Shown here: positions 38,405 to 47,712 of the stretch, in pieces
Layout: each line of letters starts with the position of its first letter
Position numbering within the stretch: position 1 is the stretch's first letter
DNA from: JAPPHA01 sp964291635
GTDB taxonomy: Bacteria > Pseudomonadota > Alphaproteobacteria > Rhodobacterales > Rhodobacteraceae
Reading direction: 5' to 3'
Length of the DNA: 64,000 nt
Assembly (NCBI GenBank): GCA_964291635.2
Contig: OZ219893.1
Coordinates: 62,001-126,000 of the forward strand
The notes under the pieces: model-generated
Database searches by the model: none
Told to the model about the DNA's origin: nothing
What the model saw: the letters and a program-made list of their open reading frames with translations, nothing else
Translations under genes and position numbers: made by a program

Positions 38405-39523
38405 ATGGAAGCGGAATTGACAACAGACAAGTTCGGCGTGTCCCTGGTCACCGGTTTTCTCGGCAGCGGCAAGACTACCATTGTCAATCGATTGCTGGTT
38501 GCGCCGGAGATGTCCGAGACCCTGGTGCTCGTCAATGAATTCGGACAGGTTTCCATTGATGACGACCTCATCCGGCATGCGGGAGAGTCAGTGGTCGAAC
38601 TGAAGAACGGATGCGTATGCTGTTCGTTGAATGATGACCTCGGCACCACACTTCGGCAGTTTGTCGACAAGCGCCGGGAACGGGAACTGCCGCAGTTTCG
38701 AAGGGTCCTCATCGAAACGACCGGGCTGGCAAATGCAGGGCCGATCGTCCAGGTCCTCATCGATGATCCCCTGGTCCGTGACGATTACCGGCTCGATCGT
38801 GTTCTGACGACCGTCGATGCCGTCAATGGGGACACCAGCCTGAACCTGCATGCGGAATCCGTTGAACAAGTGGCCATCGCCGACCGGCTCGTCGTGACCA
38901 AGACCGACCGGTTGACGGGTAAACGGGACCGGCGCCGCATCGAGACGCTGATCGCCAGGCTCACCAGGCTGAACCCGCGCGCGCCGGTACTCTTCTCGGA
39001 TAAGGGCCGGATAGACCCCCGAGCGTTGCTCGGGACGGGGAATGACGGTGACCACGGGTTTGCTGCAGGGGACAATGAATGGCAACTGCCGGTCACTTGC
39101 CCGGGGCATGCGCGGACCGGTACGGATCATCACGGGCAGGACGGCGAGCACGGCGAATCCGGTCATCGCCATGACCGCCACATCCGGTCGTTCAGCGTTG
39201 TCCGGGATACGCCCGTGCCGTTCGATTCCCTGGAAAGGTTCTGGTCGGCGCTTGAGCAGGTGGCAGGTCCGAACCTGCTCCGTGTCAAGGGCCTCGTTCA
39301 CGTTGCTGAACGCCCATCGACGCCGGCAGTGGTTCACGGCGTCCAGACGATTCTTGAGGACATGGAATGGCTCGAAGAATGGCCGAGCGAGGACCGCCGG
39401 ACGCGTATGGTTTTCATAGGCTGGATGCTCGACGAGGACCGCATCCGCAAGTTGCTTGACGAAAATGCCTCAAGAGAAAACAGTGGGTCCGGACGCCCGG
39501 TGCTGCGTGCCAAAATCGCCTAG
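38405..39523 (+). CDS. COG0523 (CobW/P47K) GTPase, putative metal chaperone
   Basis: G3E-family GTPase, 372 residues. Walker A VTGFLGSGKTTIVNRLL, the metal-binding GCVCC in ELKNGCVCCSLNDDL, Walker B/switch ETTGLANAGPI and TKTD for guanine recognition; a His-rich stretch (HHGQDGEHGESGHRHDRH) precedes the C-terminal domain. Members deliver Zn, Co or other metals. It follows the sugar kinase by 17 bases and may load the metal-dependent lactonase or aldolase of the same region. Confidence 0.87.
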   Translation: MEAELTTDKFGVSLVTGFLGSGKTTIVNRLLVAPEMSETLVLVNEFGQVSIDDDLIRHAGESVVELKNGCVCCSLNDDLGTTLRQFVDKRRERELPQFRRVLIETTGLANAGPIVQVLIDDPLVRDDYRLDRVLTTVDAVNGDTSLNLHAESVEQVAIADRLVVTKTDRLTGKRDRRRIETLIARLTRLNPRAPVLFSDKGRIDPRALLGTGNDGDHGFAAGDNEWQLPVTCPGHARTGTDHHGQDGEHGESGHRHDRHIRSFSVVRDTPVPFDSLERFWSALEQVAGPNLLRVKGLVHVAERPSTPAVVHGVQTILEDMEWLEEWPSEDRRTRMVFIGWMLDEDRIRKLLDENASRENSGSGRPVLRAKIA

Positions 39524-39735
39524 CATGTCCGGAATTCAGGACTGCCACCGTTGGAAGGCGTTCGAATCCAGGATTCCCGGTTCCGGGGAATCTCCCGTGT
39601 TCGGAAAAGCGGCGCAATTCCAGGCTGGATTACTTCGATGTCAGAAGTCAGGAAGCGAAACCGAACCGGACTCACGATCGATGATCACGCCGGCAGTTCG
39701 GCCAGGCAGCCACGCCCAGCCTCATCGGTATCGAC

Positions 39736-40731
39736 ATGCCTCCGTCCGTCCGGGGAATCCCTGGCGCTGGATCGACCATTGAACGGGGGATTGCGCGCGA
39801 CGTGAAGCGTCCGGTGACAGGGAGGAGTGGGCATCCGCCAGGAGGACGAGCCGAATTCGTCCGCCTTGAAGTTTCGAAGCGCTGCCCGGCGCTGGCTCTT
39901 CGCACTGTCGTGGGTGGCAGAGCACTGGTTGGCACCGATTCACCATTCATTCGCGTCGACGGGGAAAGCCCGTGCCGGATTCGGCGCGTCCGCTCCGTTC
40001 AGGTCATGGAAACTGCCGTCACGAACGAGATGTTTGCCGCGTTCGTGGCCGAGACTTCGTACACGACCGAGGCCGAACGATTCGGCTGGTCGTTCGTTTT
40101 CGCCGGGGATGTTCGCGAAGATTCGGTCGAGTACAGGGCGCAAGGGGCGGAGTGGTGGTGTCGGGTCGACGGTGCCTGCTGGAAAAAGGTGAACGGCCCG
40201 GGATCCGGAGCTGAATTGAACCCGGACCACCCGGTCGTACATGTTTCCTGGAACGATGCGCGCGCATTCGCAAGTTGGGCCGGTGGACGTTTGCCTACGG
40301 AGGCCGAATGGGAACATGCGGCACGTGGCGGGCTGGGCGACGTACCTTTCCCGTGGGGCACGAAGGAACCTGATGACGGTTTCCTGCCGTGTAATATCTG
40401 GCAGGGCCGCTTTCCGGAACACAATACCGGCCTGGACGGTTATCTTTCGACTGCGCCAGCCCGGTCGTTCGAGCCAAACGGATATGGCCTGTACAATATG
40501 TGCGGAAATGTCTGGGAGTGGACCCTTGACCCGTATTCGAACCGGTCGTTGTCGAAGGGCGGACGAATCCAGGCGCGGAAAATGAGGGGAACCAGGATCA
40601 TGAAAGGAGGATCCTACCTGTGCCATCGCAGCTATTGCTATCGGTACAGAATCGCGGCGCGCACCGGGACCACACCCGATTCCACGACCTCACATCAGGG
40701 ATTCCGGCTCGTGTTCGACCCGAGTTGGTGA
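39736..40731 (+). CDS. Formylglycine-generating enzyme (SUMF1/FGE family)
   Basis: 331 residues. Canonical FGE-sulfatase domain: SVQVMETAVTNEMFAAFV, DHPVVHVSWNDARAFASWAG, GRLPTEAEWEHAARGG, NGYGLYNMCGNVWEWTLDPY, MKGGSYLCHRSYCYRYRIAA and DSTTSHQGFRLVFDPSW. Both cysteines of the true FGE active site are present (C296 and C301, spaced as C336/C341 of human FGE), so it probably converts a sulfatase Cys to formylglycine. No sulfatase gene is in the window. The N-terminal 70 residues are weakly conserved and the start may be internal. Confidence 0.87.
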   Translation: MPPSVRGIPGAGSTIERGIARDVKRPVTGRSGHPPGGRAEFVRLEVSKRCPALALRTVVGGRALVGTDSPFIRVDGESPCRIRRVRSVQVMETAVTNEMFAAFVAETSYTTEAERFGWSFVFAGDVREDSVEYRAQGAEWWCRVDGACWKKVNGPGSGAELNPDHPVVHVSWNDARAFASWAGGRLPTEAEWEHAARGGLGDVPFPWGTKEPDDGFLPCNIWQGRFPEHNTGLDGYLSTAPARSFEPNGYGLYNMCGNVWEWTLDPYSNRSLSKGGRIQARKMRGTRIMKGGSYLCHRSYCYRYRIAARTGTTPDSTTSHQGFRLVFDPSW

Positions 40732-40967
40732 ACTTCCCGGCCGGAACTCCGGGATTCGACGCGGTTCGGATCAGGTTCTCCGGTGTTTGCGCGATGCGCG
40801 ATGCGCCTTGCAGAAAACCGTCAAGATCGCATGCCTTCGGCCCGGTGTTTCGGTTCCGAAAACCCGGCTTTCAGACTTGTCCCACGGATTCCGGTTTTGT
40901 TGCAGGCTCCGGTGAATTCATCGACTCCGGGTTGACGGGCGTGGTCACCAGAAAATATTGTCGAGTC

Positions 40968-41417
40968 ATGGACAATGACGGACACGAAGCTGGCCCGACC
41001 CGCCGAAAGCTGCTGAAGCTGACAATTGCTGCCGTGGCGACGTCTGCCGTCGCGGGAAACTCCTCGCGTTCCGCGTTGGCATCGAACGGAATCGATCAGG
41101 CGATACTGGACTTCACCGGCGGGATCATTCCGCCTGAAGGCGAAGTGGTCCTGGACGCTCCCGAGATCGCTGACAACGGCGGTTCGGTTGAAATTCGCAT
41201 CGCTGCCGCCGCCGCACGAAGGATCGCGCTCTTTTCCGATGGAAATCCGAATCCCGGGATCGTCGTTTTCACCTTTGCAGAGGAAACGGTGCCTGCCGCC
41301 ACGACGCGCGTTCGGTTGGCCGGAAGCCAGAACCTGGTCGCGATCGCCGAGATGCCGGACGGGACTTTTGTTCAGACCACGCGGCCGATCATTGTCACGG
41401 TTGGCGGTTGCGGATGA
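40968..41417 (+). CDS. soxY: SoxY, sulfur carrier subunit
   Basis: Periplasmic sulfur-carrier protein, 149 residues. Twin-arginine signal TRRKLLKLTIAAVATSAVA ending ALA-SNG, then the Ig-like SoxY domain, and the swinging-arm C-terminus VGGCG whose Cys148 carries the sulfur adducts. ATG at 40968; the stop overlaps soxZ as ATGA. Partner of SoxZ. Confidence 0.92.
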   Translation: MDNDGHEAGPTRRKLLKLTIAAVATSAVAGNSSRSALASNGIDQAILDFTGGIIPPEGEVVLDAPEIADNGGSVEIRIAAAAARRIALFSDGNPNPGIVVFTFAEETVPAATTRVRLAGSQNLVAIAEMPDGTFVQTTRPIIVTVGGCG

Positions 41418-41749
41418 GTGCAATGACAAACCCGACAATGCGCGTGAAACTGCCGAAATCGGTCACGGCGGGCACCCCGTTCACCGTCAGGACCCGTATC
41501 ACGCATCCGATGCATACCGGATTGCGTCGCGACAGCGATGGTGAACTGGTCCCACGTCAAATCATCAATCGGTTCGTTGTGCGATTCAACGGGACAGAAG
41601 TGTTTTCCGCCTCGCTGGAACCGGCGATTTCGGCCGATCCCTATATTGAGTTCGAACTGGCTGTCCACGAGGACGGTGATCTGGACTTCGAATGGATCGA
41701 TGATGATGGCGTGAGTTACAATCTTCAAAGACGGGTTAATGTCTTGTAG
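41414..41749 (+). CDS. soxZ: SoxZ, sulfur carrier complex subunit
   Basis: Forms the SoxYZ heterodimer and is exported with SoxY. 111 residues from the ATG at 41414. MRVKLPKSVTAGTPFTVRTR, ITHPMHTGLRRDSDGELVPR and VFSASLEPAISADPYIEFEL are the family pattern; no signal peptide of its own. Overlaps the cytochrome gene by 11 bases. Confidence 0.92.
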   Translation: MSAMTNPTMRVKLPKSVTAGTPFTVRTRITHPMHTGLRRDSDGELVPRQIINRFVVRFNGTEVFSASLEPAISADPYIEFELAVHEDGDLDFEWIDDDGVSYNLQRRVNVL

Positions 41750-42497
41750 TGCGCCACGCCGAAATCGACCCGTGATCGGGATCGTTTCATCGAACTTGAC
41801 AGTTGGTTTGTTTGCAGTGGCAATTCATGTGTTGCTCCTGGCGGATCGCGCATGGCCATCGGGACAGGATGCCATGGACGCGGCATTCAAGGAGTGCAAG
41901 CGGTGCCACCAGGTCGGACTCGGGGCGGAACACCGGATAGGCCCCCATCTCAACGACATCTTCGGCCGCATCGCAGGTTCGCTTTCCGGTTTCCGGTATT
42001 CGCGGTCAATGAGGAAGGCCGGGGAAAACGGACTCGTCTGGTCCGAAGAGACGCTTGACGCGTTCCTGAACGATCCTCGTTCTTTCGTGCCGCAATCCCG
42101 GATGAACATCGCGGGAGTGAAAGATGGCGATGCGCGTGCAGGTCTGCTGGCGCTTTTGGGCCAGTTTTCCAGCGATGACCCTGAACTCCCGATGGCGGAA
42201 CCAACCCTGACGCCGGAGGAGTACGGGCTGGACCCGGGTCTTCTGACCTTACAGGGCGACCTGGAATACGGCGCCTATCTGGCCAGCGAATGCACCACCT
42301 GCCACCAGGTTACCGGTGCCGACGACCGTATTCCGTCGATTGCCGGATGGCCGACCGACGAATTCGTGATAACCATGCATGCGTACAAGCGCGGATTGAG
42401 GGTTCATCCGGTCATGCAGCTGGTGGCAGGACGCCTTTCGGATGAAGAGATCGCTTCCCTCGCGATGTATTTCCGCGATATTGAGGGCATACAGTGA
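41739..42497 (+). CDS. Diheme c-type cytochrome, probable FccA/SoxE-type partner of FccB
   Basis: 252 residues with an N-terminal hydrophobic export segment (LTVGLFAVAIHVLLLADRA) and two heme-binding motifs, CKRCH (C53-H57) and CTTCH (C185-H189). The first domain resembles a class I cytochrome c (GPHLNDIFGRIAG), the second a small high-potential cytochrome. Position before fccB indicates that it accepts electrons from sulfide dehydrogenase. Confidence 0.88.
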   Translation: MSCSAPRRNRPVIGIVSSNLTVGLFAVAIHVLLLADRAWPSGQDAMDAAFKECKRCHQVGLGAEHRIGPHLNDIFGRIAGSLSGFRYSRSMRKAGENGLVWSEETLDAFLNDPRSFVPQSRMNIAGVKDGDARAGLLALLGQFSSDDPELPMAEPTLTPEEYGLDPGLLTLQGDLEYGAYLASECTTCHQVTGADDRIPSIAGWPTDEFVITMHAYKRGLRVHPVMQLVAGRLSDEEIASLAMYFRDIEGIQ

Positions 42498-42514
42498 AAC
42501 AGGAGAACAAAGTC

Positions 42515-43828
42515 ATGTACAAACCAGGTGAAGTCAAAATCCCGGGCGGTCTCGACCCGTTTAACCGGCGCAGGTTCCTGTCTTCCGCACTGGCATCATC
42601 CACTGCGCTTTCAATGTTGGCCGCGCCCGCAGTGCTGGCCCAGGGCCGCCCACGCGCGGTGGTCGTGGGCGGTGGAGCAGGCGGTGCAACGGTTGCCCGG
42701 TACATTGCCAAGGAATCGGAGGGTACGATCGACGTCACTCTCGTTGAGCCGACCAGAACATACTATTCGTGCTTCTTCTCGAATCTGTACATCGGCGGCT
42801 TCAGGGACTTTTCGTCGATCGGACACACGTATGGGTCACTCGCGGCCGCCTCCGGGATCAACGTGATTCACGACTGGGCTATCGCGGTCGACCGCGATGC
42901 ACAAAGCGTCAGTCTCGCCGGCGGGGGTACGCTCGAGTATGACCGCCTCGTCCTGTCACCGGGCATAGACTTCCGGCCGGGCTCCGTTGCCGGCTGGGAT
43001 CTTTCGCAACAGAACAGGATGCCACACGCCTACAAGGCGGGGTCGCAGACCCAGCTTCTCAAGGCCCAGGTCGATGCGATGCCCGAAGGGGGTGTCTACT
43101 GCATGGTAGCGCCACCCAACCCGTTCCGTTGCCCCCCGGGCCCCTATGAGCGGATTTCGATGGTTGCGCATGCCCTCAAGAGCAGCAATCCGACGGCCAA
43201 GATCCTGATCGTTGATCCGAAGGAGAAGTTCTCGAAACAGGGGCTGTTCGAGGAGGGCTGGCAGAAGCACTACCCGGGAATGATCGAGCGGATCGGACCG
43301 GATTTCGGTGGCGACAAGGTCGAGGTCCGACCGGAAACCATGGAGGTCGTGGTCGACGGAGAGGTCATGAAGGTTGATGTCTGCAACGTGATACCGGCGC
43401 AGATGGCCGGGCGAATTGCCGGAGAGGCAGGAATCACCAATGATGCAGGATGGGCGCCTGTCGTACCGCACACGATGCAAAGCCGGGTCGACGACAACAT
43501 CCATGTGGTCGGTGATGCTTCGCAACAGGGCGACATGCCGAAGTCCGGCTTTTCGGCCAACAGCCAGGCAAAGGTCTGCGCCATGGCGGTTCGCGGAGCG
43601 CTTACCGATTCAAGGGTGTTTCCTGCGCGATTTGCCAACACGTGCTGGTCACTCATCGGCACCGATGACGGAGTCAAGGTGGGAGCTTCCTACGAGGCAA
43701 CCGACGAAAAGATTGCAAAGGTTGACGGCTTTATCTCCCAGACGGGAGAAGGATCTGACCTCCGAAAGGCAACCTACGAGGAATCGCTCGCTTGGTACAC
43801 CGCGATTTCCAAGGATATTTTCGGCTGA
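42515..43828 (+). CDS. fccB: Flavocytochrome c sulfide dehydrogenase, flavoprotein subunit
   Basis: Oxidises sulfide in the periplasm (also called SoxF in sox clusters). 437 residues from ATG 42515, chosen over the overlapping GTG at 42494 because AGGAGA lies 8 bases before it. Tat signal NRRRFLSSALASS, FAD motif VVVGGGAGGATVARYI, YYSCFFSNLYIGG with the Cys expected to bind FAD covalently, and NPFRCPPGPYERISM with a redox Cys. Ends with the FccB C-terminal domain. Confidence 0.92.
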   Translation: MYKPGEVKIPGGLDPFNRRRFLSSALASSTALSMLAAPAVLAQGRPRAVVVGGGAGGATVARYIAKESEGTIDVTLVEPTRTYYSCFFSNLYIGGFRDFSSIGHTYGSLAAASGINVIHDWAIAVDRDAQSVSLAGGGTLEYDRLVLSPGIDFRPGSVAGWDLSQQNRMPHAYKAGSQTQLLKAQVDAMPEGGVYCMVAPPNPFRCPPGPYERISMVAHALKSSNPTAKILIVDPKEKFSKQGLFEEGWQKHYPGMIERIGPDFGGDKVEVRPETMEVVVDGEVMKVDVCNVIPAQMAGRIAGEAGITNDAGWAPVVPHTMQSRVDDNIHVVGDASQQGDMPKSGFSANSQAKVCAMAVRGALTDSRVFPARFANTCWSLIGTDDGVKVGASYEATDEKIAKVDGFISQTGEGSDLRKATYEESLAWYTAISKDIFG

Positions 43829-43858
43829 ATCCGCAACAGCAGACCCCGGATTTGGAAC

Positions 43859-43888
43859 ATTACTGGCGCCGGCACCGGCGCCAGTAAT
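43859..43888. terminator. Bidirectional terminator between fccB and YeeE/YedE gene
   Basis: Perfect 14-bp stem: ATTACTGGCGCCGG, loop CA, CCGGCGCCAGTAAT. It lies between two convergent stop codons. Confidence 0.75.
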
Positions 43889-43893
43889 TCAAT

Positions 43894-44919
43894 TCAGGAA
43901 TCGGCAAGCGATTTGCCGAGTGTTTTCGCGGTCGCGGACATCGCGACAAAGGCAAGAACGGCGGCAAGGCTGGCGGTTGAAATCCCCGAAAGGCCTGCGC
44001 CCACGCTGCAGCCTCCCGCCAGGACCCCGCCTATTCCCATCATGACGGCGCCAGCCAATCGGCGAATCGTTCGGGTCGGGTCATCAAGGGTTTGAAGTCG
44101 AAACTCGCCTGCTGCCGTCGACGCGGCCATGCTTCCGGCGAGAACGCCCGCGACCAGTCCAGTGCCGAAGCTGACTGGTATCGAGGTTGCAGCGACGAAC
44201 CAGAACAGTGCCCCCGCGGTCGGACCGGTGAATCCGAGTGACTCTACGGGAAGCGGGTCGAAGTCGTCCTGGAGGAGGAACCCGGTCCCGACCCAGCTGA
44301 GCGGGATCAGCAGCCCGATGACCGCTGCCATCAGAAGGTGACTTTTCAGGGCGCCCGAACGCAAGGCAAAAATCACCGCAACGGCCGCCACGGCAAATGG
44401 CCAGATTTCGCCGCCGGGCAGCGAGGTGATGGCGACAAAATCGCCGCCCTGAACGGTCAGGCTGCCGAGGACTTGTCGTACAGGCGCCAACGCTCCCTTC
44501 ATCGTTGCGTGGGCTGTCGCGGCGATGACGATCACGGCAAAAAGGGAGCGAAGGTTTCCGCTTCCGGCCAGGACCGTCAGTCTGGAGACGCAACCGCCGG
44601 CCATGACCATCCCGGCTCCAAACAGCGCCCCTCCGACAACCAGTGCGACGATGGCCAGGTCCGGCGTGAGAAACCTGTGATCGGCGAAGGATATCAGCCC
44701 GGTGATGACGGCGAGTCGGGTTCCGGCGATGGCAGTCGCCATTGCCATCGCCCAGGCGCCGAGCGCGGGAATCCGCTCTTCTCTCGGGCCGGCGAGGCCG
44801 CGGCGCAGGCACAGTCCGGAACGCTGTGCCAACGCCCCGAACGTGCAGCCGACGAGCAGGCCGAGGATGGCAGCGGCCAGAACCGGCGTCAGGGATTCGA
44901 ATCCAAGTGTTTCAAACAT
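43894..44919 (-). CDS. YeeE/YedE-family sulfur compound transporter
   Basis: Membrane protein of 341 residues with many hydrophobic helices. The two internal repeats each carry the conserved Cys block: GAGMVMAGGCVSRLTVLAGS and GIGGVLAGGCSVGAGLSG. Family members take up thiosulfate or other reduced sulfur. Convergent with the sox/fcc genes. Confidence 0.88.
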   Translation of the reverse strand: MFETLGFESLTPVLAAAILGLLVGCTFGALAQRSGLCLRRGLAGPREERIPALGAWAMAMATAIAGTRLAVITGLISFADHRFLTPDLAIVALVVGGALFGAGMVMAGGCVSRLTVLAGSGNLRSLFAVIVIAATAHATMKGALAPVRQVLGSLTVQGGDFVAITSLPGGEIWPFAVAAVAVIFALRSGALKSHLLMAAVIGLLIPLSWVGTGFLLQDDFDPLPVESLGFTGPTAGALFWFVAATSIPVSFGTGLVAGVLAGSMAASTAAGEFRLQTLDDPTRTIRRLAGAVMMGIGGVLAGGCSVGAGLSGISTASLAAVLAFVAMSATAKTLGKSLADS

Positions 44920-45145
44920 GTCATGTTCCCCTCAATGGCTGTCCGCCGAACACTGGCTGCTTCCGTATTCCACTGCTCTGTCCTTGCATCCCGGGCGTCA
45001 GAAAAGGGACGGCAGCTTGCATGCTGCTCTGTTCCGGGAGCCCCCGGGAGTGACGGGGAATCCGTCCGATCATCCGCGTCAGTCGTCCTCGCGACGCACG
45101 GTCAACAAATCATATGCAAGCGCGAATGCGCGTGGGATGCAAATG

Positions 45146-45173
45146 TTGACAGTGCCCAGATCGGGATTATAAG
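45146..45173 (+). promoter_or_regulatory. Sigma70-like promoter upstream of rpsD
   Basis: TTGACA at 45146-45151, 16-base spacer, TATAAG at 45168-45173, 125 bases before the rpsD start. The rest of the gap from 44920 shows no gene. Confidence 0.55.
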
Positions 45174-45297
45174 CCGCATTTCCAGAATTTGGGACCATCT
45201 TGGTGTTTGTGGCCCCCGTGAGGGGATGCCTGTCGCCCGTTTCTCTTCCAGGATCGGGAAAGGAAAGCACCTTTCACGCATTTGAAAGGATCCAGCC

Positions 45298-45918
45298 GTG
45301 ACCAAACGCACCGCTGCCAAGTACAAAATCGACCGACGCATGGGCGAGAACATCTGGGGACGTCCAAAGTCGCCGGTCAATCGCAGGGAATCAGGTCCAG
45401 GCCAACACGGCATGCGCCGCAGGAGCAAGTTGTCCGATTTCGGTATTCAGCTGAGGGCCAAGCAAAAGCTGAAAGGCTACTATGGCGACCTGACAGAACG
45501 CCAGTTCCGGAGGATATTCGCGGAAGCAGAACGAGTCAGGGGCGATACAGGTGAAAACCTGGTTGGCCTGCTTGAAAGGCGGCTTGACGCGGTCGTGTAC
45601 AGGGCCAAGTTCGTCCCGACTGTCTTCGCGGCCCGGCAGTTCGTCAATCACGGCCATGTTCTGGTCAACGGGAGACGCATCAACATTCCCTCATACCGGG
45701 TTCGCACCGGCGATGTCATCGAAGTTCGCGAAAAGTCCCGGCAGCTGCCCCTCGTGCTCGAAGCGATCGGTTCGCCGGAACGCGACATTCCAGACTACCT
45801 GAATGTTGATCACTCCAGCATGAAAGCCGAGTTCACGCGCATTCCCGCCCTTGCAGATGTGCCGTACCCGGTCATGATGGAGCCAAACCTCGTGGTCGAA
45901 TATTACGCCAAGAACTGA
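45298..45918 (+). CDS. rpsD: 30S ribosomal protein S4
   Basis: Primary rRNA-binding protein of the small subunit, 206 residues. GTG start at 45298 with GAAAGGA upstream. N-terminus TKRTAAKYKIDRRMGENIWG lacks the zinc cysteines (C-minus form); S4 RNA-binding domain LERRLDAVVYRAKFVPTVFA, VNHGHVLVNGRRINIPSYRV; ends YPVMMEPNLVVEYYAKN. Monocistronic here, away from the ribosomal protein operon, as is usual in alphaproteobacteria. Confidence 0.96.
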   Translation: MTKRTAAKYKIDRRMGENIWGRPKSPVNRRESGPGQHGMRRRSKLSDFGIQLRAKQKLKGYYGDLTERQFRRIFAEAERVRGDTGENLVGLLERRLDAVVYRAKFVPTVFAARQFVNHGHVLVNGRRINIPSYRVRTGDVIEVREKSRQLPLVLEAIGSPERDIPDYLNVDHSSMKAEFTRIPALADVPYPVMMEPNLVVEYYAKN

Positions 45919-46137
45919 CGGGCTCCGATGCGGCAGCTGCGGCTTCCGTGCGCTGGTCAGTGAAGGTCGCGTGTTGATACCACGGGCGGTGAACCAGGAT
46001 CATGCGCGTGAATGCGGGCGAGACTCCCGCAATCAGTTGAACCCACGCGCGATGTCGCGACCTTGTCCCGCTTTTATTTGACTTGACGGGCGGATGGCTC
46101 CTATGGTCGTCGAGACAGGACTATCGTGAGGGCCATG

Positions 46138-46788
46138 ATGGGATTTTTGAAGGACATGTTCAGCGGAAACTCGCCCGATTCTTCCGTGATCGCTGGCAGG
46201 GCCACTCCCCTGCCGACGGCCGAACGACATGCGGTATTCGGGCGCCTGCTCAAGGAGCCGCGGCCCGACGGCATGGAGTACGCCATGTTTGGAATGGGCT
46301 GTTTTTGGGGTGTCGAACGGATCTTCTGGCAGCTGGACGGCGTGTGGAACACGGCGGCCGGCTATGCGGGCGGGACAACGCCGAATCCGACCTACCGGGA
46401 GGTGTGCACGGGCAGGACCGGGCATAACGAAGTCGTCAGGCTGGTTTTTGATCCCTCAATTGTCCCATACGATGAATTGCTCCGCAGATTCTGGGAGGGC
46501 CATGACCCGACGCAGGGAATGCGGCAGGGCGCGGACGTCGGGACCCAGTACAGGTCCGGGATCTACACCTATGCGGAATCGCAGGAAAGCGCGGCCGGGA
46601 AATCCCTGGCGGCATACCAGCGCCAATTGCGTGCAGCCGGGTTCAGCGCGATCACGACCGAAATCCTGCCGGCGCCCGAATTCTATTTCGCCGAGGACTA
46701 CCACCAGCAGTATCTCGTCAAGAATCCGTCCGGTTATTGCGGTGTTGGAGGCACGGGTATCAGGTGCGACGCGGATTTGATTGCCTGA
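46138..46788 (+). CDS. msrA: Peptide-methionine (S)-S-oxide reductase
   Basis: Repairs oxidised methionine. 216 residues; catalytic Cys55 in MGCFWGVERIFWQLDGV, GYAGGTTPNPTYREVCTG, DPTQGMRQGADVGTQYRSGI and EDYHQQYLVKNPSGYCG with resolving cysteines near the C-terminus. GAGGG lies 7 bases before the ATG at 46138; an ATG one codon earlier is possible. Confidence 0.93.
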   Translation: MGFLKDMFSGNSPDSSVIAGRATPLPTAERHAVFGRLLKEPRPDGMEYAMFGMGCFWGVERIFWQLDGVWNTAAGYAGGTTPNPTYREVCTGRTGHNEVVRLVFDPSIVPYDELLRRFWEGHDPTQGMRQGADVGTQYRSGIYTYAESQESAAGKSLAAYQRQLRAAGFSAITTEILPAPEFYFAEDYHQQYLVKNPSGYCGVGGTGIRCDADLIA

Positions 46789-46830
46789 CGGCCTCGGTCG
46801 CTCCACAGGACCAGTACGGGCCCGAACCGG

Positions 46831-47712
46831 ATGCCGACGTACATGGCGGTTACGACGCTTCCTGGCGAAATCGAGGCGGTTGCGCTGGCTTCGCGAATCG
46901 AGGATCACCTGCCGGAAGTGTCAGGCGTCGCGGCCTGTGAAATCGAGGACGGATCAGGTCTCTGGGAAGTGGCCGGCTATTTCAATGACAGGCCCGATGA
47001 ACTCCGCCTCATGCTTCTGGCGACTGCCAGCGGCGCATGTCCGTTCCTGATTTCCGAACTGCAGGAAACCGGATGGGTGGAGAAGGCCCAACGGCAACTT
47101 GCACCCGTCACCGCAGGCCGTTTTTTTGTTCATGGAAAGCACGACGCGGACAAGATTCCCGCTGAAATGGTTCCGTTGGCTGTCGAAGCTGCCATGGCTT
47201 TCGGCACCGGGCATCACGGGACCACGCGCGGCTGCCTGCTGGCAATCGAAAAACTGATCGGGTCGGGCCACAGGGCTAAACGTGTCCTCGATATCGGATG
47301 CGGAACAGCGATCCTCGCGATGGCCGTGGCAAGGATTTCGGATGCGCTTGTCGTTGCGTCGGATGTCGATCAGGCAGCAGTGGAGACGGCGCTTGCCAAC
47401 ATCGAGGCCAACGGTCTTTCCGGCCGTATTCGGGTGGTCAACGGCACCGGATTCGATCACCCCGAGATCCTCGCGTCTTCGCCGTATGACCTGCTGATGG
47501 CCAATCTGCTCGAAGCACCGCTCGTCGAGATGGCGGACGGCTTCTTCACACATTGTACGCCCGGCGGTTTTGCGGTTCTTTCAGGAGTTCTGGCCAACCG
47601 CCGCCAAATCGTGAACAGGCGATTCCACGAAACCGGATTCCGCGAGCACGAGACAAGCGTCACTGGCGAATGGGTGACCATGGTTGTCCGAAGGATGGGG
47701 CGGCAGGCGTGA
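46831..47712 (+). CDS. prmA: Ribosomal protein L11 methyltransferase
   Basis: SAM-dependent trimethylation of L11. 293 residues: N-terminal substrate domain, then MAFGTGHHGTTRGCLLAI, VLDIGCGTAILAMAVARI (SAM motif I), VVASDVDQAAVETALANIEA and LLMANLLEAPLVEMA (catalytic-loop equivalent). 42 bases after msrA and probably cotranscribed. Confidence 0.92.
   Translation: MPTYMAVTTLPGEIEAVALASRIEDHLPEVSGVAACEIEDGSGLWEVAGYFNDRPDELRLMLLATASGACPFLISELQETGWVEKAQRQLAPVTAGRFFVHGKHDADKIPAEMVPLAVEAAMAFGTGHHGTTRGCLLAIEKLIGSGHRAKRVLDIGCGTAILAMAVARISDALVVASDVDQAAVETALANIEANGLSGRIRVVNGTGFDHPEILASSPYDLLMANLLEAPLVEMADGFFTHCTPGGFAVLSGVLANRRQIVNRRFHETGFREHETSVTGEWVTMVVRRMGRQA

Noticed and set aside
39555..39575. 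tRNA-like GTTCGAATCC motif
   Set aside because: No matching T-stem, anticodon arm or acceptor stem around it.
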